Below, in pieces: positions 40,957 through 50,038 of a stretch of 53,946 nt of DNA. Below the pieces are notes generated by a model. It was not told the DNA's origin, made no database searches, and saw only the letters and a list, made by a program, of their open reading frames with translations. How positions within the stretch are numbered: position 1 is the stretch's first letter; each line of letters begins with the position of its first letter. The stretch is from Myxococcus llanfairpwllgwyngyllgogerychwyrndrobwllllantysiliogogogochensis (GTDB taxonomy: Bacteria > Myxococcota > Myxococcia > Myxococcales > Myxococcaceae): assembly GCF_006636215.1 (NCBI RefSeq), contig NZ_VIFM01000049.1:1-53946 (forward strand), in the 5' to 3' direction. The position numbers and the translations under genes were made by a program.

Positions 40957-41538
40957 ATGACGGACCAGCTCTACACGACGCACGACATCAGTCGCTTGCT
41001 TCAGGTGGATCCGTCCACGGTGAGCAAGTGGATTGACCGGGGCATCCTGATGGCTTTCAGGACGCCGGGCGGTCACCGCCGGGTGCGGTCGGCGGACCTG
41101 CGCACGTTCCTCATCACCCACCAGATGCCGGTGCCTGAGGAGTTGGGCAGCGGCACGGTGCGCCTGTTGGTGGTGGACGACGAGCGCGCGGTGCTGGACG
41201 CCATCAAGCGCGCGTTCAAGCCGTTCGCGGCGCAGGTGGAGTTGCAGACGACGACCAGTGGCGTGGAGGCGCTGCTGCTGGTGTCCGAGCAGAAGCCGCA
41301 CGGCATGATCATCGACCTCAACATGCCGGACATCGATGGCCTGGAGGTGTGCCGTCGCATTCGTCAGCGCAAGCAGATGGAGGGCGTGCGTCTCATCACG
41401 ATGACGTCCGTGCACACCGCCGATGTGGTGGAGCAGTCGAAGCAGGCCGGCGCGCTCGCGTGCCTCGCCAAGCCGCTGGATGTACAGCAGGTGCTGGAGC
41501 TGTTCCGCGTGCCCATCTCGCTCAGCGCCAAGCGCTGA
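40957..41538 (+). CDS. HTH-receiver regulator (DNA-binding domain first)
   Basis: A 193-residue protein. Residues 5-52 are a MerR/BldC- or excisionase-type helix-turn-helix: YTTHDISRLLQVDPSTVSKWIDRG and TPGGHRRV. Residues 66-185 are a receiver: LLVVDDE with Asp74/Asp75, phosphoacceptor Asp120 in IIDLNMPD, Thr150/Ser151 and Lys172. All switch residues are kept, so it can be phosphorylated. The order, output domain first, is the reverse of most response regulators. No histidine kinase is adjacent, so its partner is elsewhere. ATG 40957 follows GGGGAG. It is separate from the kds operon by 74 bp and ends with a terminator hairpin. Confidence 0.88.
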   Translation: MTDQLYTTHDISRLLQVDPSTVSKWIDRGILMAFRTPGGHRRVRSADLRTFLITHQMPVPEELGSGTVRLLVVDDERAVLDAIKRAFKPFAAQVELQTTTSGVEALLLVSEQKPHGMIIDLNMPDIDGLEVCRRIRQRKQMEGVRLITMTSVHTADVVEQSKQAGALACLAKPLDVQQVLELFRVPISLSAKR

Positions 41539-41544
41539 AGCGCG

Positions 41545-41577
41545 GAGGGCTTCCGCCACCCCCTCGCGGAAGCCCTC
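41545..41577 (+). terminator. Perfect 12-bp hairpin after the HTH-receiver gene
   Basis: GAGGGCTTCCGC (41545-41556) pairs fully with GCGGAAGCCCTC (41566-41577) around a 9-nt loop, 6 bp after the stop. There is no T-run. It lies between convergent genes and could terminate both. Confidence 0.6.
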
Positions 41578-41652
41578 GACAGGGGTGAAGTCAGCAGGAA
41601 GCCGCGCCGTTTTCGGCGAACAGCGGCCTCCCAGGAGGGGTGTGCGCGCGGT

Positions 41653-42105
41653 TCAGCTCTGGACCTTGACCTCGATGACTCGGGGCTTGGACTCCTCGCG
41701 CCGAGGCAGCGTCAGCGTCAGCACGCCTTGCTCGTAGCGCGCCTCCACCTGGGTGGCGTCCACGGTCTCCGGAAGGGAGAACGAGCGCGTGAAGCTGCCC
41801 TGGCCGCGCTCCTGACGACGCACGCTGACGCCTTCGGCGAGCGGCTGCGCCTTGCGTTCGGCCTTCACGGTGAGCACGTCGCGCTCCACCGTCACCTGGA
41901 TGTCCTTCACGTCCACGCCAGGGATGTCGAGGTGCAACGTGACGCCGGCCTCGGACTCGAGGATGTCGGCCGCGGGAGCGCGCTCGGTGCTCCGCGCGGA
42001 CTGACGGAACAAGCCCGGCTGCCCCAGCTCACGGAAGAGCGCGTCGAAGTCGCGCATCAGGGGGTTCACCACCACGGCGGAGTTGAACGGGTTTCGGCTT
42101 TGCAT
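41653..42105 (-). CDS. Hsp20 / small heat shock protein
   Basis: A 150-residue alpha-crystallin family chaperone. The N-terminal arm (1-45) precedes the alpha-crystallin domain, which includes AGVTLHLDIPGVDVKDIQVTVERDVLTV. The A-x-x-x-x-G-V-L hallmark appears as ARYEQGVLTLTLPR, followed by the C-terminal tail with VIEVKV (an I-x-V-type dimer-binding motif). It holds unfolding proteins without ATP. The start at 42105 has AGGAGA on the minus strand. A hairpin lies in the leader just upstream (42121-42143). No CIRCE box was seen. Confidence 0.92.
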   Translation of the reverse strand: MQSRNPFNSAVVVNPLMRDFDALFRELGQPGLFRQSARSTERAPAADILESEAGVTLHLDIPGVDVKDIQVTVERDVLTVKAERKAQPLAEGVSVRRQERGQGSFTRSFSLPETVDATQVEARYEQGVLTLTLPRREESKPRVIEVKVQS

Positions 42106-42120
42106 GGTCTTCTCCTGTGC

Positions 42121-42143
42121 GTGCCACCCTGGGCAGGGTGCAC
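42121..42143 (-). promoter_or_regulatory. Hairpin in the 5' leader of the Hsp20 gene
   Basis: GTG(C)CACCCT and AGGGTGCAC form a 9-bp stem with one bulge around GGGC. It lies just upstream of the AGGAGA ribosome binding site on the minus strand. A heat-sensitive structure is possible, but the ribosome site itself is not inside the stem. I could not match a sigma-32 site in the upstream 130 bp. Confidence 0.3.
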
Positions 42144-42322
42144 GATGTGTGAATCACAGACGTTGTCGTAGTTGGCGGTCGCCTCGGGGGCCCCATCGGG
42201 GCTCCACTCCAGCGCCGCCTCACAAGACTCAAGAGAACCATGCTCCGGGACGTGTCAAGCAACGCCCCCGGCCCCGCCGCGCCCGTCCCCACAAGCCCGC
42301 CTGCCTGCCCTCCTATGCACCG

Positions 42323-42336
42323 GGAAGGCGCCTTCC
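42323..42336. repeat. 14-bp perfect palindrome
   Basis: GGAAGGCGCCTTCC is a self-complementary palindrome without a loop, 19 bp after the CPXCG gene stop (minus strand). It could be a protein-binding site or a weak terminator; no T-run is present. Confidence 0.35.
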
Positions 42337-42354
42337 AGGACGGGTACCGCGGCG

Positions 42355-42549
42355 TCAGTCGTCCTCGCGGCCCAGGGACACGGAGACGGCTTCCTCGTCA
42401 CGGGCGACGTGCACCGTCCAGGGACGGCAGCACACGGGGCAGTCCTCGATGTAGTGCTCCGCGCTGGCGCCGATGGGGTCCACGTCGACCTCTACCTCCT
42501 CGCCGCAGTAGGGGCACTGCTGGATGGCGGTTTCCGCGAAGGGCTGCAT
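42355..42549 (-). CDS. CPXCG motif-containing Cys-rich protein
   Basis: A 64-residue protein with CPYCG (Cys12, Cys15) and a second set CPVCC (Cys37, Cys40, Cys41), which should bind zinc as a rubredoxin-like knuckle. The spacing matches the CPXCG family of small proteins of unknown function. The ATG at 42549 follows a strong GAGGAGG ribosome binding site. It is divergent from the MshEN gene. Its own 3' flank holds a 14-bp palindrome (42323-42336). Confidence 0.8.
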   Translation of the reverse strand: MQPFAETAIQQCPYCGEEVEVDVDPIGASAEHYIEDCPVCCRPWTVHVARDEEAVSVSLGREDD

Positions 42550-42630
42550 GGTGGTGCCTCCTCGCCCTCGAAGCGGGCGATTGCGTCGCGGACTGAGCGT
42601 CCGCGCATTCAGACGGTAGACTCCCGAGCC

Positions 42631-43500
42631 ATGGCTTCTCCTTCCCGCAATCGTATTGGTGACATCCTCGTCAAGGCCCGCGTCATCGACGACCTCCAGC
42701 TGCGCAGCGCCATGGCCACCCTGGACCAGTGGGGCGGGCGGCTGTCGCGCGTGGTGGCGGACCTGGGGCTGGCCAGCGAGGACATCGTCACGGAGGCCAT
42801 CTGCCAGGGCCTGGGGATGCAGCGGGTGCAGTTGGGCAACATCAGCCGCGACGCGAGCGCGCTGGCGCGCGTGGAGGTGGGCCTGGCCGAGCAGAAGGCG
42901 GTCTTCCCCGTGTCGCTCAAGGACAACGGCAAGACGCTGGTGCTGGCGATGGCGGACCCCACGGACCTGGCCACGCTGGACCAGGTGGCGGCCCGCAGCC
43001 GCGCTCGCGTGGTGCCCATGGTGGCGGGCGAGCGCGAAATCGAGCACGCCATCCTGCGGCACTACCGGAACCAGGAGCCGGTGGCGAGCAGCCGCTTCGC
43101 ACCATCGCGCAGCCAGTCCGCCAACACGCCCTCCACCGTCGACGAGGAGCAGCAGGAGGAGGACGAGTTCAAGGTCGTCGACATGAGCGGCAACACGGTG
43201 GTGAAGCGAATCGCCGACATCGTCCCGCCGGGCTCTCCCGCCACCGCGCCCGCGCCCCGTGCCGCCGACAAGCCCGCACCGCCCGTGGCCAATGGCTCCT
43301 CCAGCGCGGCGGACATCCTGGATGAAATCCTGGCCGGCGGCGTCCCGGCCTCCGAGTGGACGGACGAGGACCTGCAGCGCCTGCAGACGCTCCAGCAGAA
43401 CCAGGAGAAGAGCTCCAAGATTCTGCGCGCCCTGCTGGAGCTGCTGCTGGAGAAGGGCAAGCTGCAGCAGCGGGAGCTGGCCGCGAAGATGCGGCTGTAG
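42631..43500 (+). CDS. MshEN (GspE N-terminal) domain protein
   Basis: A 289-residue protein. The first 155 residues are a GspE-N/MshEN domain: RIGDILVKARVIDDLQLRSAMATLDQ and RLSRVVADLGLASEDIVTEAICQGLGMQ are two related helical motifs of the type that binds cyclic di-GMP in MshE. FPVSLKDNGKTLVLAMADPTDLATLDQV follows and is a further GspE-N segment. The rest is an acidic and Pro/Ala-rich linker, then a C-terminal coiled-coil-like helix (LLELLLEKGKLQQREL). There is no ATPase domain, so it cannot itself drive secretion or pili. It may regulate such a machine or signal cyclic di-GMP. ATG 42631 was chosen. It ends 4 bp from the convergent serB. Confidence 0.85.
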   Translation: MASPSRNRIGDILVKARVIDDLQLRSAMATLDQWGGRLSRVVADLGLASEDIVTEAICQGLGMQRVQLGNISRDASALARVEVGLAEQKAVFPVSLKDNGKTLVLAMADPTDLATLDQVAARSRARVVPMVAGEREIEHAILRHYRNQEPVASSRFAPSRSQSANTPSTVDEEQQEEDEFKVVDMSGNTVVKRIADIVPPGSPATAPAPRAADKPAPPVANGSSSAADILDEILAGGVPASEWTDEDLQRLQTLQQNQEKSSKILRALLELLLEKGKLQQRELAAKMRL

Positions 43501-43503
43501 TCG

Positions 43504-44703
43504 TCAGCCGGCTTCCTCGAGCTCGCGACCGGTGAGCCCCAAGAGGTAGAGGATGGCGTCCAGGCCGCCGGCGGAGATGGAGGTATCAGCCGCCTCGCGC
43601 AGCCGGGGCTTGGCGCGGAAGGCGATGCCCAGCCCCGCGCGCTCCAGCATCAGCAGGTCATTGGCGCCATCGCCCACCGCGATGACCTGTTCGAGCAGGA
43701 TGCCCTCCTCTTTCGCCAGCTGCTCCAGCAGCTCCGCCTTGCGGAGCGCGTTGACGATGGGCCCCACGGTGCGCCCGGTGAGCTTCCCGCCCTCCTCCTC
43801 CAGCACGTTGGAGAAGGCATGGTCGATGCCCAGGCGCGCCTTGAGCGCCTCGGCGGCCACGGAGAAGCCTCCGCTGATGACCGCGGTGCGGTAGCCCAGG
43901 CGCCGCAGCACGCGCACCAGCGTCTGGGCGCCCTCCGTCAGCGGCAGGTTCGCCGCGAGCTGGTGCAGCACGGCCACGTCCAGCCCCGCCAGCAGCGCCA
44001 CGCGCTGGCGCAGGGACTCGTCGTAGTCCATCTCCCCGTGCATGGCGCGCTCGGTGATGCGCGACACCTGCTCGCCCACGCCGTGCGCGCGCGCCAGCTC
44101 GTCGATGACCTCGATGCGGATGAGCGTGGAGTCCATGTCCATCACCACCATCCTCTTGCTGCGGCGAAACAGGCTCTCGCGCTGCAGCGCCACGTCGAAG
44201 GTGTTGTCGCGCATGGACAGCGCCAGCAGGGAGCGCTTCAGCGCCTCCGGCTCCACGGAGTCAGACAGGGTGACGTGCAGCTCCACCGAGCCCAGGTGCG
44301 TGTGCGTCAGCCGGACGATGCGCTCCAGGTTCGCGCCCTGCCCCGCCAGGTGCGAGGACAACGCATGCAGCTCGCGGGCGCCCAGCGCGCGGCCCACCGC
44401 CGTGACGACGTAGCGCGCGGGCGCGGACTTCGCGGGGGCGCTCGCGTCCGGCGATTCCACCGCCTGGAAGTCCAGGTCCACGCCCAGCTCCCGGGCGGCG
44501 AAGAGCAGCGCGCTGGGGATGCCGCGCGCGTCGGGCAGGCGCACCAGCAGGCAGAGCGTGAGGCGGCCCTGCACCACCACCTGCTCCACGTCGAGCAGCT
44601 CCGCGCCCGCCTCCGCGAGCAGGCCGGTGAGGCGGGCGGTGATGCCAGGGTGGTCCTTGCCCGTGACGGTGACGAGCACGCAGCCGGAAGAAGTCGGGGT
44701 CAT
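43504..44703 (-). CDS. serB: Phosphoserine phosphatase with N-terminal ACT domains
   Basis: A 399-residue enzyme making serine from phosphoserine. The N-terminal half (about 1-170) is a pair of ACT-like regulatory domains: VTVTGKDHPGITARLTGLL, then VVTAVGRALGARELHALSSHLA. The HAD domain begins MVVMDMDSTLI, with the nucleophile Asp189 and Asp191. Motif II is VISGGFS and motif III is GDGANDLLML. ATG 44703 was chosen over an ATG nine codons upstream, because the MTPTSSG start is more usual. The ACT domains suggest amino-acid feedback. It is convergent with the MshEN gene. Confidence 0.94.
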   Translation of the reverse strand: MTPTSSGCVLVTVTGKDHPGITARLTGLLAEAGAELLDVEQVVVQGRLTLCLLVRLPDARGIPSALLFAARELGVDLDFQAVESPDASAPAKSAPARYVVTAVGRALGARELHALSSHLAGQGANLERIVRLTHTHLGSVELHVTLSDSVEPEALKRSLLALSMRDNTFDVALQRESLFRRSKRMVVMDMDSTLIRIEVIDELARAHGVGEQVSRITERAMHGEMDYDESLRQRVALLAGLDVAVLHQLAANLPLTEGAQTLVRVLRRLGYRTAVISGGFSVAAEALKARLGIDHAFSNVLEEEGGKLTGRTVGPIVNALRKAELLEQLAKEEGILLEQVIAVGDGANDLLMLERAGLGIAFRAKPRLREAADTSISAGGLDAILYLLGLTGRELEEAG

Positions 44704-44772
44704 GTCCCCCCGACGATGCCACGACCGCACGCGGGCGGGGCGGGCCTCATGCGGCCCGCGCCCACCGGTGAA

Positions 44773-46344
44773 TCACGGCTGCGGCGCGTCCGAGGAGAGG
44801 ACGAGGTCGCCCCGGACGAGGAACTCCTTGTCCGGGAAGGCCTTGTAGAAGTCCTCGAGCATCGCATCCACGTCCGGGTAGCGCTGCTCGCGCTTGTCCT
44901 GGGTGGCCTTGTCGAAGAGCTGGTCCAGGCCGCTGGGCGCCTCGGGGTTCACCTCCGAGGGCAGGGGCGAGCGGCGGCCGGGAATCTGCCCGGTGAGCAT
45001 CTCGTAGAGCAGGATGCCCAGCCCGTAGACGTCCGCGGACGGGCCCGGCTCCTTGGCGCCGCGGTTCATCAGCTCCGGGGCCATGTAGGGCATTCCGCCG
45101 GTGCCCACGAAGACCTGGGGCATGCCCTTGGTGGAGTCCACCTCCACCACGCGGCCCAGGCCGAAGTCGGCGAGCTTCGCGTTGCCGTACGCGTCGAAGA
45201 GGACGTTCTCCGGCTTGAGGTTGTGGTGCGTCAGGCCCGTGGCGTGCGCGGCGCGCAGGCCGTAGGCCATCTGCAGGAAGGTGCGCAGCGCGAAGGGCAC
45301 CGGCACGCCGCTGCCACCGCCCGCCTCCAGCCGCTCCTTCAGGCTGCCGTTCATCAACTCCAGCACGAAGTAGGGCCGGCTCGCGTCCACGTTCTGATCC
45401 ACCACCTGGACGATGCCGGGGTGGCGCACCTGGGCCTGCGCGCACAGCTCCTTCTTCAGCCGCTTGAGCACCTCCCCGCGCTGCAGGAAGGAGAAGTAGC
45501 CGAAGATGTCCTTGAGCTCCTTCAGGCAGATGTCCAGCCCGAGCGCCGTGAAGCGACCCTTGAAGACGGTGCCCAGGGGGCCCGTGCCAATGGGGTCGAA
45601 CTTCTGGTAGCGCAGGTCCAGCTCGGTGCCCTTGGAAGCGACGGGCGCGGCGGCGACAGGAGTGGCGGCGGGAGGGGGCATGGAGGAAACGGACGACGCA
45701 GGAGGAGCGAAGGGCAGCGGCGCGGGAGCGACGGGAGCGGGGCCGATGGACGTCTCCCGGCGAGGCTCGGGGACCGCGGGGGTGATGAGCGCCACGGGCG
45801 AAGGCGAGCCGACGGACGACGGCACCTGCGCCGCCCCGGGCGGGGGTGTCAACTCCAGCGCGGGCATGGCCGAGCGCGCGGCCCGCATGGGCGCCATGGA
45901 CGGAGGCGAGGGAGGCGGCGCGATTTGCGTGGCCGCGGTGGGCACCACCTCCGCCTCGTCCAGCAACAGCTCTGGCGGGGGCGGCGGCAGCTGCATGGGC
46001 TCCTCGGTGCCCTGGGCCACCGGAGGCTCGTCCTCGGCGGAGGCGAGCTGCTCGGCGAAGAACTCGCCCACCTCCGTGGAGAACTTGTCCCCAAGTTCCC
46101 CGCCCGCCACGCGCTCACCCTGGTCGGTGAGCTTGAGCTGGGCCTCGCGGTCCATGGCGATGTAGTGGAACTTGCGCAGGAAGAAGAAGTAGTTGTCGAA
46201 CTCGAGCGAGACGGACGGTTCGAGAGCGGCCTTCACATCGGCCAGCTTGTTCGAGCGTCCAAGTCGGCCGTTCTCCCTCAGGTTACGGAGGATGAACAGC
46301 GCCTCGCCACTGACGGCGTCGCGGTTGATGGCGGCCTTCGGCAT
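44773..46344 (-). CDS. Protein kinase-fold protein with HHN in place of HRD (predicted pseudokinase)
   Basis: A 523-residue protein. The first 80 residues look like a winged-helix domain (ILRNLRENGRLGR, LTDQGERVA). A Pro/Ala linker (about 105-240) follows. The kinase fold (about 245-510) keeps IGTGPLGTVFKG (Gly loop), Lys275, helix-C Glu299, DFG (Asp393) and MAPE (422-424). The catalytic loop reads HHNLKPEN: Asn375 stands where the catalytic Asp of HRD is expected. The codon is AAC; GAC would need one base change. It is therefore probably catalytically weak or dead and may work as a scaffold or sensor. It lies 69 bp upstream of serB and 67 bp downstream of the PilZ gene, all on the minus strand. 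Confidence 0.9.
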   Translation of the reverse strand: MPKAAINRDAVSGEALFILRNLRENGRLGRSNKLADVKAALEPSVSLEFDNYFFFLRKFHYIAMDREAQLKLTDQGERVAGGELGDKFSTEVGEFFAEQLASAEDEPPVAQGTEEPMQLPPPPPELLLDEAEVVPTAATQIAPPPSPPSMAPMRAARSAMPALELTPPPGAAQVPSSVGSPSPVALITPAVPEPRRETSIGPAPVAPAPLPFAPPASSVSSMPPPAATPVAAAPVASKGTELDLRYQKFDPIGTGPLGTVFKGRFTALGLDICLKELKDIFGYFSFLQRGEVLKRLKKELCAQAQVRHPGIVQVVDQNVDASRPYFVLELMNGSLKERLEAGGGSGVPVPFALRTFLQMAYGLRAAHATGLTHHNLKPENVLFDAYGNAKLADFGLGRVVEVDSTKGMPQVFVGTGGMPYMAPELMNRGAKEPGPSADVYGLGILLYEMLTGQIPGRRSPLPSEVNPEAPSGLDQLFDKATQDKREQRYPDVDAMLEDFYKAFPDKEFLVRGDLVLSSDAPQP

Positions 46345-46411
46345 GGGTGGGCGACTCTACGACGTCCCCCCGTCCTCACTCAACGTGGGACTGCCAGAAC
46401 CCGGGGGCCGG

Positions 46412-47161
46412 CTACTTGATGCGCAAGAGCTGCTTCACCGTCTCCAGCACCTCGACGAACTTCACCGGCTTGCGCAGGTAGATGTCGACGCCGAGCTGCA
46501 GGGCGCGGTCCTGCGCCTCCTTGCCGCCCGCGGAGATGGCGATGACGGGGATGGCCCGGAGCGCTTCTTCCTCGCGGATGCGCTCCACCAGGGCGAAGCC
46601 GTCCATCACCGGCATGTACAGGTCCGTCATGACGAGGCTGAAGCGGCCCTCGCGCAGCATCAGGAGCGCGTGGTGCCCGTCCGGCGCGAAGTGGACCTCC
46701 AGGGGCACCTTCCCGTGCAGCTCCCCGCTGGCCAGCTTCTTCAGGACGTAGCTGTACATCTCGATGATGTGCGGGTTGTCCTCGACGATGAGCACACGGT
46801 ACCCCTCGTGCTCGCCGGTGGACTCCTGGCTGTCTGGACCTGCCGCACTCAAGATGTCACCCAGTCTCCGCCGGTCTTCTGCGCGCTCCACTCGGACGCC
46901 GACACCTCCGGGCTGATCGAAGCTCGCCGGCCTGACCCAGGCCACGATGCCGCTGACTTCTACCGGATCCAGCAGTCCCGGGAAAGAAAGTGCGAGCCGG
47001 ACGTCCTCCCCCAATGTGAAGGCCTGCTCGGTCTGCACGAAGAGCCCCGCATGGGACAGGTTCTCCGTGACGTCACGCGCATGGCGTCCGTCCGCGTACT
47101 CCACCTTCAGCACGGCCGGGATCCGGGGGTGCTGGCGCTTGTTCTCTGGGCCCGGGGTCAT
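46412..47161 (-). CDS. PilZ - receiver fusion protein
   Basis: A 249-residue protein. Residues about 8-105 are a PilZ domain with the cyclic di-GMP signature intact: Arg9-x3-Arg13 and Asn34-x-Ser36-x2-Gly39 (NLSHAG), and an expected GIVAWV strand. Residues 121-249 are a receiver: Glu127/Asp128, phosphoacceptor Asp180 in MTDLYMP, Ser210 and Lys231. It can thus read both cyclic di-GMP and a phosphoryl signal, a plan common in myxobacteria. No output domain beyond these is present. The two inputs could act on motility or polysaccharide. It is divergent from nuoE. Confidence 0.9.
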   Translation of the reverse strand: MTPGPENKRQHPRIPAVLKVEYADGRHARDVTENLSHAGLFVQTEQAFTLGEDVRLALSFPGLLDPVEVSGIVAWVRPASFDQPGGVGVRVERAEDRRRLGDILSAAGPDSQESTGEHEGYRVLIVEDNPHIIEMYSYVLKKLASGELHGKVPLEVHFAPDGHHALLMLREGRFSLVMTDLYMPVMDGFALVERIREEEALRAIPVIAISAGGKEAQDRALQLGVDIYLRKPVKFVEVLETVKQLLRIK

Positions 47162-47226
47162 AACAAGGGGTTGAAATCGCTCGGCAATTTGCTGATGGCG
47201 GCCCAGTGTACCGTCGAGGGTTTATG

Positions 47227-47256
47227 TTGACAACGCGGCCATGGGAGCAATACGTA
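47227..47256 (+). promoter_or_regulatory. Candidate nuoE promoter
   Basis: A perfect TTGACA (47227-47232) is followed after 17-18 nt by ATACGT/TACGTA (47250-47256), a weak -10. Transcription would start near 47262, only a few bases before the nuoE ATG at 47267. The lack of any Shine-Dalgarno there would then fit a nearly leaderless mRNA. Confidence 0.3.
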
Positions 47257-47266
47257 GCCCCCCGCC

Positions 47267-47755
47267 ATGGCGGAGCCCCTGTTCACTCCTGAAGAGCAGA
47301 AGAAGTTCGACGCGGGTATCGCGGAGATCATCTCCCACTACCCCCCTGATCGCAAAAGCGCGGGCATGCTCCCGGCGCTGCGCGTGCTCCAGGAGATCAA
47401 GGGCTGGTTGCCGCCCGAGGGACTGCGGCTGGTCGCCAAGAGCCTGGAAGTCACGCCGGAGCGCGCCTACGAGGTCGCCAGCTTCTATGTGATGTACCAC
47501 CTGAAGAAGCCGGGCAAGTACGTCATCGACGTCTGCACGAACCTGTCCTGCTCGCTCTGGGGAGCGGAGAAGATGCTCGCCTACCTGGAGGAGAAGCTCG
47601 GCCTCAAGGCAGGTGAAGCCAACGAGAAGTTCACCTTGCGCGAGACCGAGTGCCTGGCCTCCTGCGGCACCGCACCGTGCCTGCAGATCAACGAGGATCA
47701 TCACGAGAGCCTCACCCGCGCCAAGCTGGACGCCATCCTGGCCAAGCTGAGCTAG
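47267..47755 (+). CDS. nuoE: NADH-quinone oxidoreductase subunit E
   Basis: A 162-residue thioredoxin-like 2Fe-2S subunit of complex I. Ligands are Cys90 and Cys95 (CTNLSC) and Cys129 and Cys133 (CLASC), in the family spacing. It works with NuoF to take electrons from NADH in the peripheral arm. The ATG at 47267 has no visible ribosome binding site. It is the first of the E-F-J-K-L-M set, all on the plus strand with short gaps or overlaps; F follows after 35 bp. Confidence 0.95.
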   Translation: MAEPLFTPEEQKKFDAGIAEIISHYPPDRKSAGMLPALRVLQEIKGWLPPEGLRLVAKSLEVTPERAYEVASFYVMYHLKKPGKYVIDVCTNLSCSLWGAEKMLAYLEEKLGLKAGEANEKFTLRETECLASCGTAPCLQINEDHHESLTRAKLDAILAKLS

Positions 47756-47790
47756 CCCCACCCTTTTTCACTCAGGTAGGACGTCATCAC

Positions 47791-49127
<1,337 letters not shown>

Positions 49128-49131
<4 letters not shown>

Positions 49132-49637
49132 ACATCGAGCTCATCCTCTTCGGGGCGTTCGCGCTCCTGACGCTGCTGTCGGCCGGGACGGTCATCTTCG
49201 CGCGGAGCCCCATCAACTCCGCCATGGCCCTGGTCTCCACCTTCTTCTTCCTGGCGGGCCTGTACATCCTGCTCTGGGCGCACACGGTGGCGGTGCTCCA
49301 GGTGCTCGTCTACGCGGGCGCCATCATGGTGCTCTTCCTCTTCGTCATCATGCTGCTCAACCTGGGGGAGTCCCCCACGCGGGGCCGGCCCACGCTGGCG
49401 CGAATCGTGGGTGGCGCCTCCACGGTGGGCCTGCTGGTGGTGCTGGGCATCGCCCTGTCGAAGCTGCCTTCCGGGCCGCCGCCCTCGCTGGGACTGGAGG
49501 GGCAGGCGACCTTCGGCACCATGGCGACCCTGGGTCAGGTCATCTTCACCCAGTGGCTGCTTCCCTTCGAAGCGGTGAGCTTGCTGCTGCTGGTGGCCAT
49601 GGTGGGCGCCGTGGTGGTGGCCAAGTCGCGAATCTGA
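49128..49637 (+). CDS. nuoJ: NADH-quinone oxidoreductase subunit J
   Basis: A 169-residue membrane subunit with five predicted transmembrane segments, starting with IELILFGAFALLTLLSAGTVIF. INSAMALVSTFFFLAGLYILL and VYAGAIMVLFLFVIMLLNL are strongly conserved in NuoJ, the latter containing the helix that can flip to a pi-bulge. It starts with TTG 49128, overlapping the nuoF stop (TTGA), with GGAG upstream at 7 bp. It sits where NuoG, H and I would be expected before it, but these are absent. Confidence 0.93.
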
Positions 49638-49713
49638 TCGCTGCCGACTCCCCCCCAACTTTCTGTGCTAGATGGCGGCGCAGGTCGTCGCCCGCGAGGC
49701 CCCGAATCGGCCC

Positions 49714-50016
49714 ATGGTCCCCATCTCCTACTATCTCCTGCTTGCCGCCGCCCTGTTCTGCATGGGCATGTTTGGCGTGATGGTGCGCCGCAACGCGCTG
49801 GTCATCTTCATGTGCGTGGAGCTGATGCTCAACGCCGCGAACCTGACCTTCCTCGCGTTCGCCCGAATGCACGGAGACAGCGTTGGCCATGTCTCCGCCT
49901 TCTTCGTCATCGCCGTCGCGGCGGCGGAAGCGGCCATTGGCCTCGCCATCGTCATCGCCGTCTTCCGGAGCCGAGGCAGCGTCCTGGTGGAAGACATCCG
50001 GACCATGAAGCACTGA
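49714..50016 (+). CDS. nuoK: NADH-quinone oxidoreductase subunit K
   Basis: A 100-residue subunit with three transmembrane helices: ISYYLLLAAALFCMGMFGVMV, the helix VIFMCVELMLNAANLTFLAF with its key Glu, and VIAVAAAEAAIGLAIVIAVF with a second Glu. Both glutamates belong to the proton path. An ATG at 49714 gives the usual 100-residue length and the normal N-terminus (MVPISYYL); an ATG 42 bp earlier is in frame but has no better ribosome binding site. Confidence 0.93.
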   Translation: MVPISYYLLLAAALFCMGMFGVMVRRNALVIFMCVELMLNAANLTFLAFARMHGDSVGHVSAFFVIAVAAAEAAIGLAIVIAVFRSRGSVLVEDIRTMKH

Positions 50017-50038
50017 CGGACCCGCCAGGAGCCCTGTC

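Noticed and set aside
42180..42240. Sigma-32-type promoter before hsp20
   Set aside because: CTTGAG/CTTGTG and CCCCGAT occur on the minus strand, but the spacing (19 nt or more) is too long for the usual consensus.
43819..46419. An 866-codon open frame on the plus strand opposite serB and the kinase-fold gene
   Set aside because: It has Arg/Ala/Gly-rich low-complexity sequence; the minus-strand genes have clear domains and explain the DNA.
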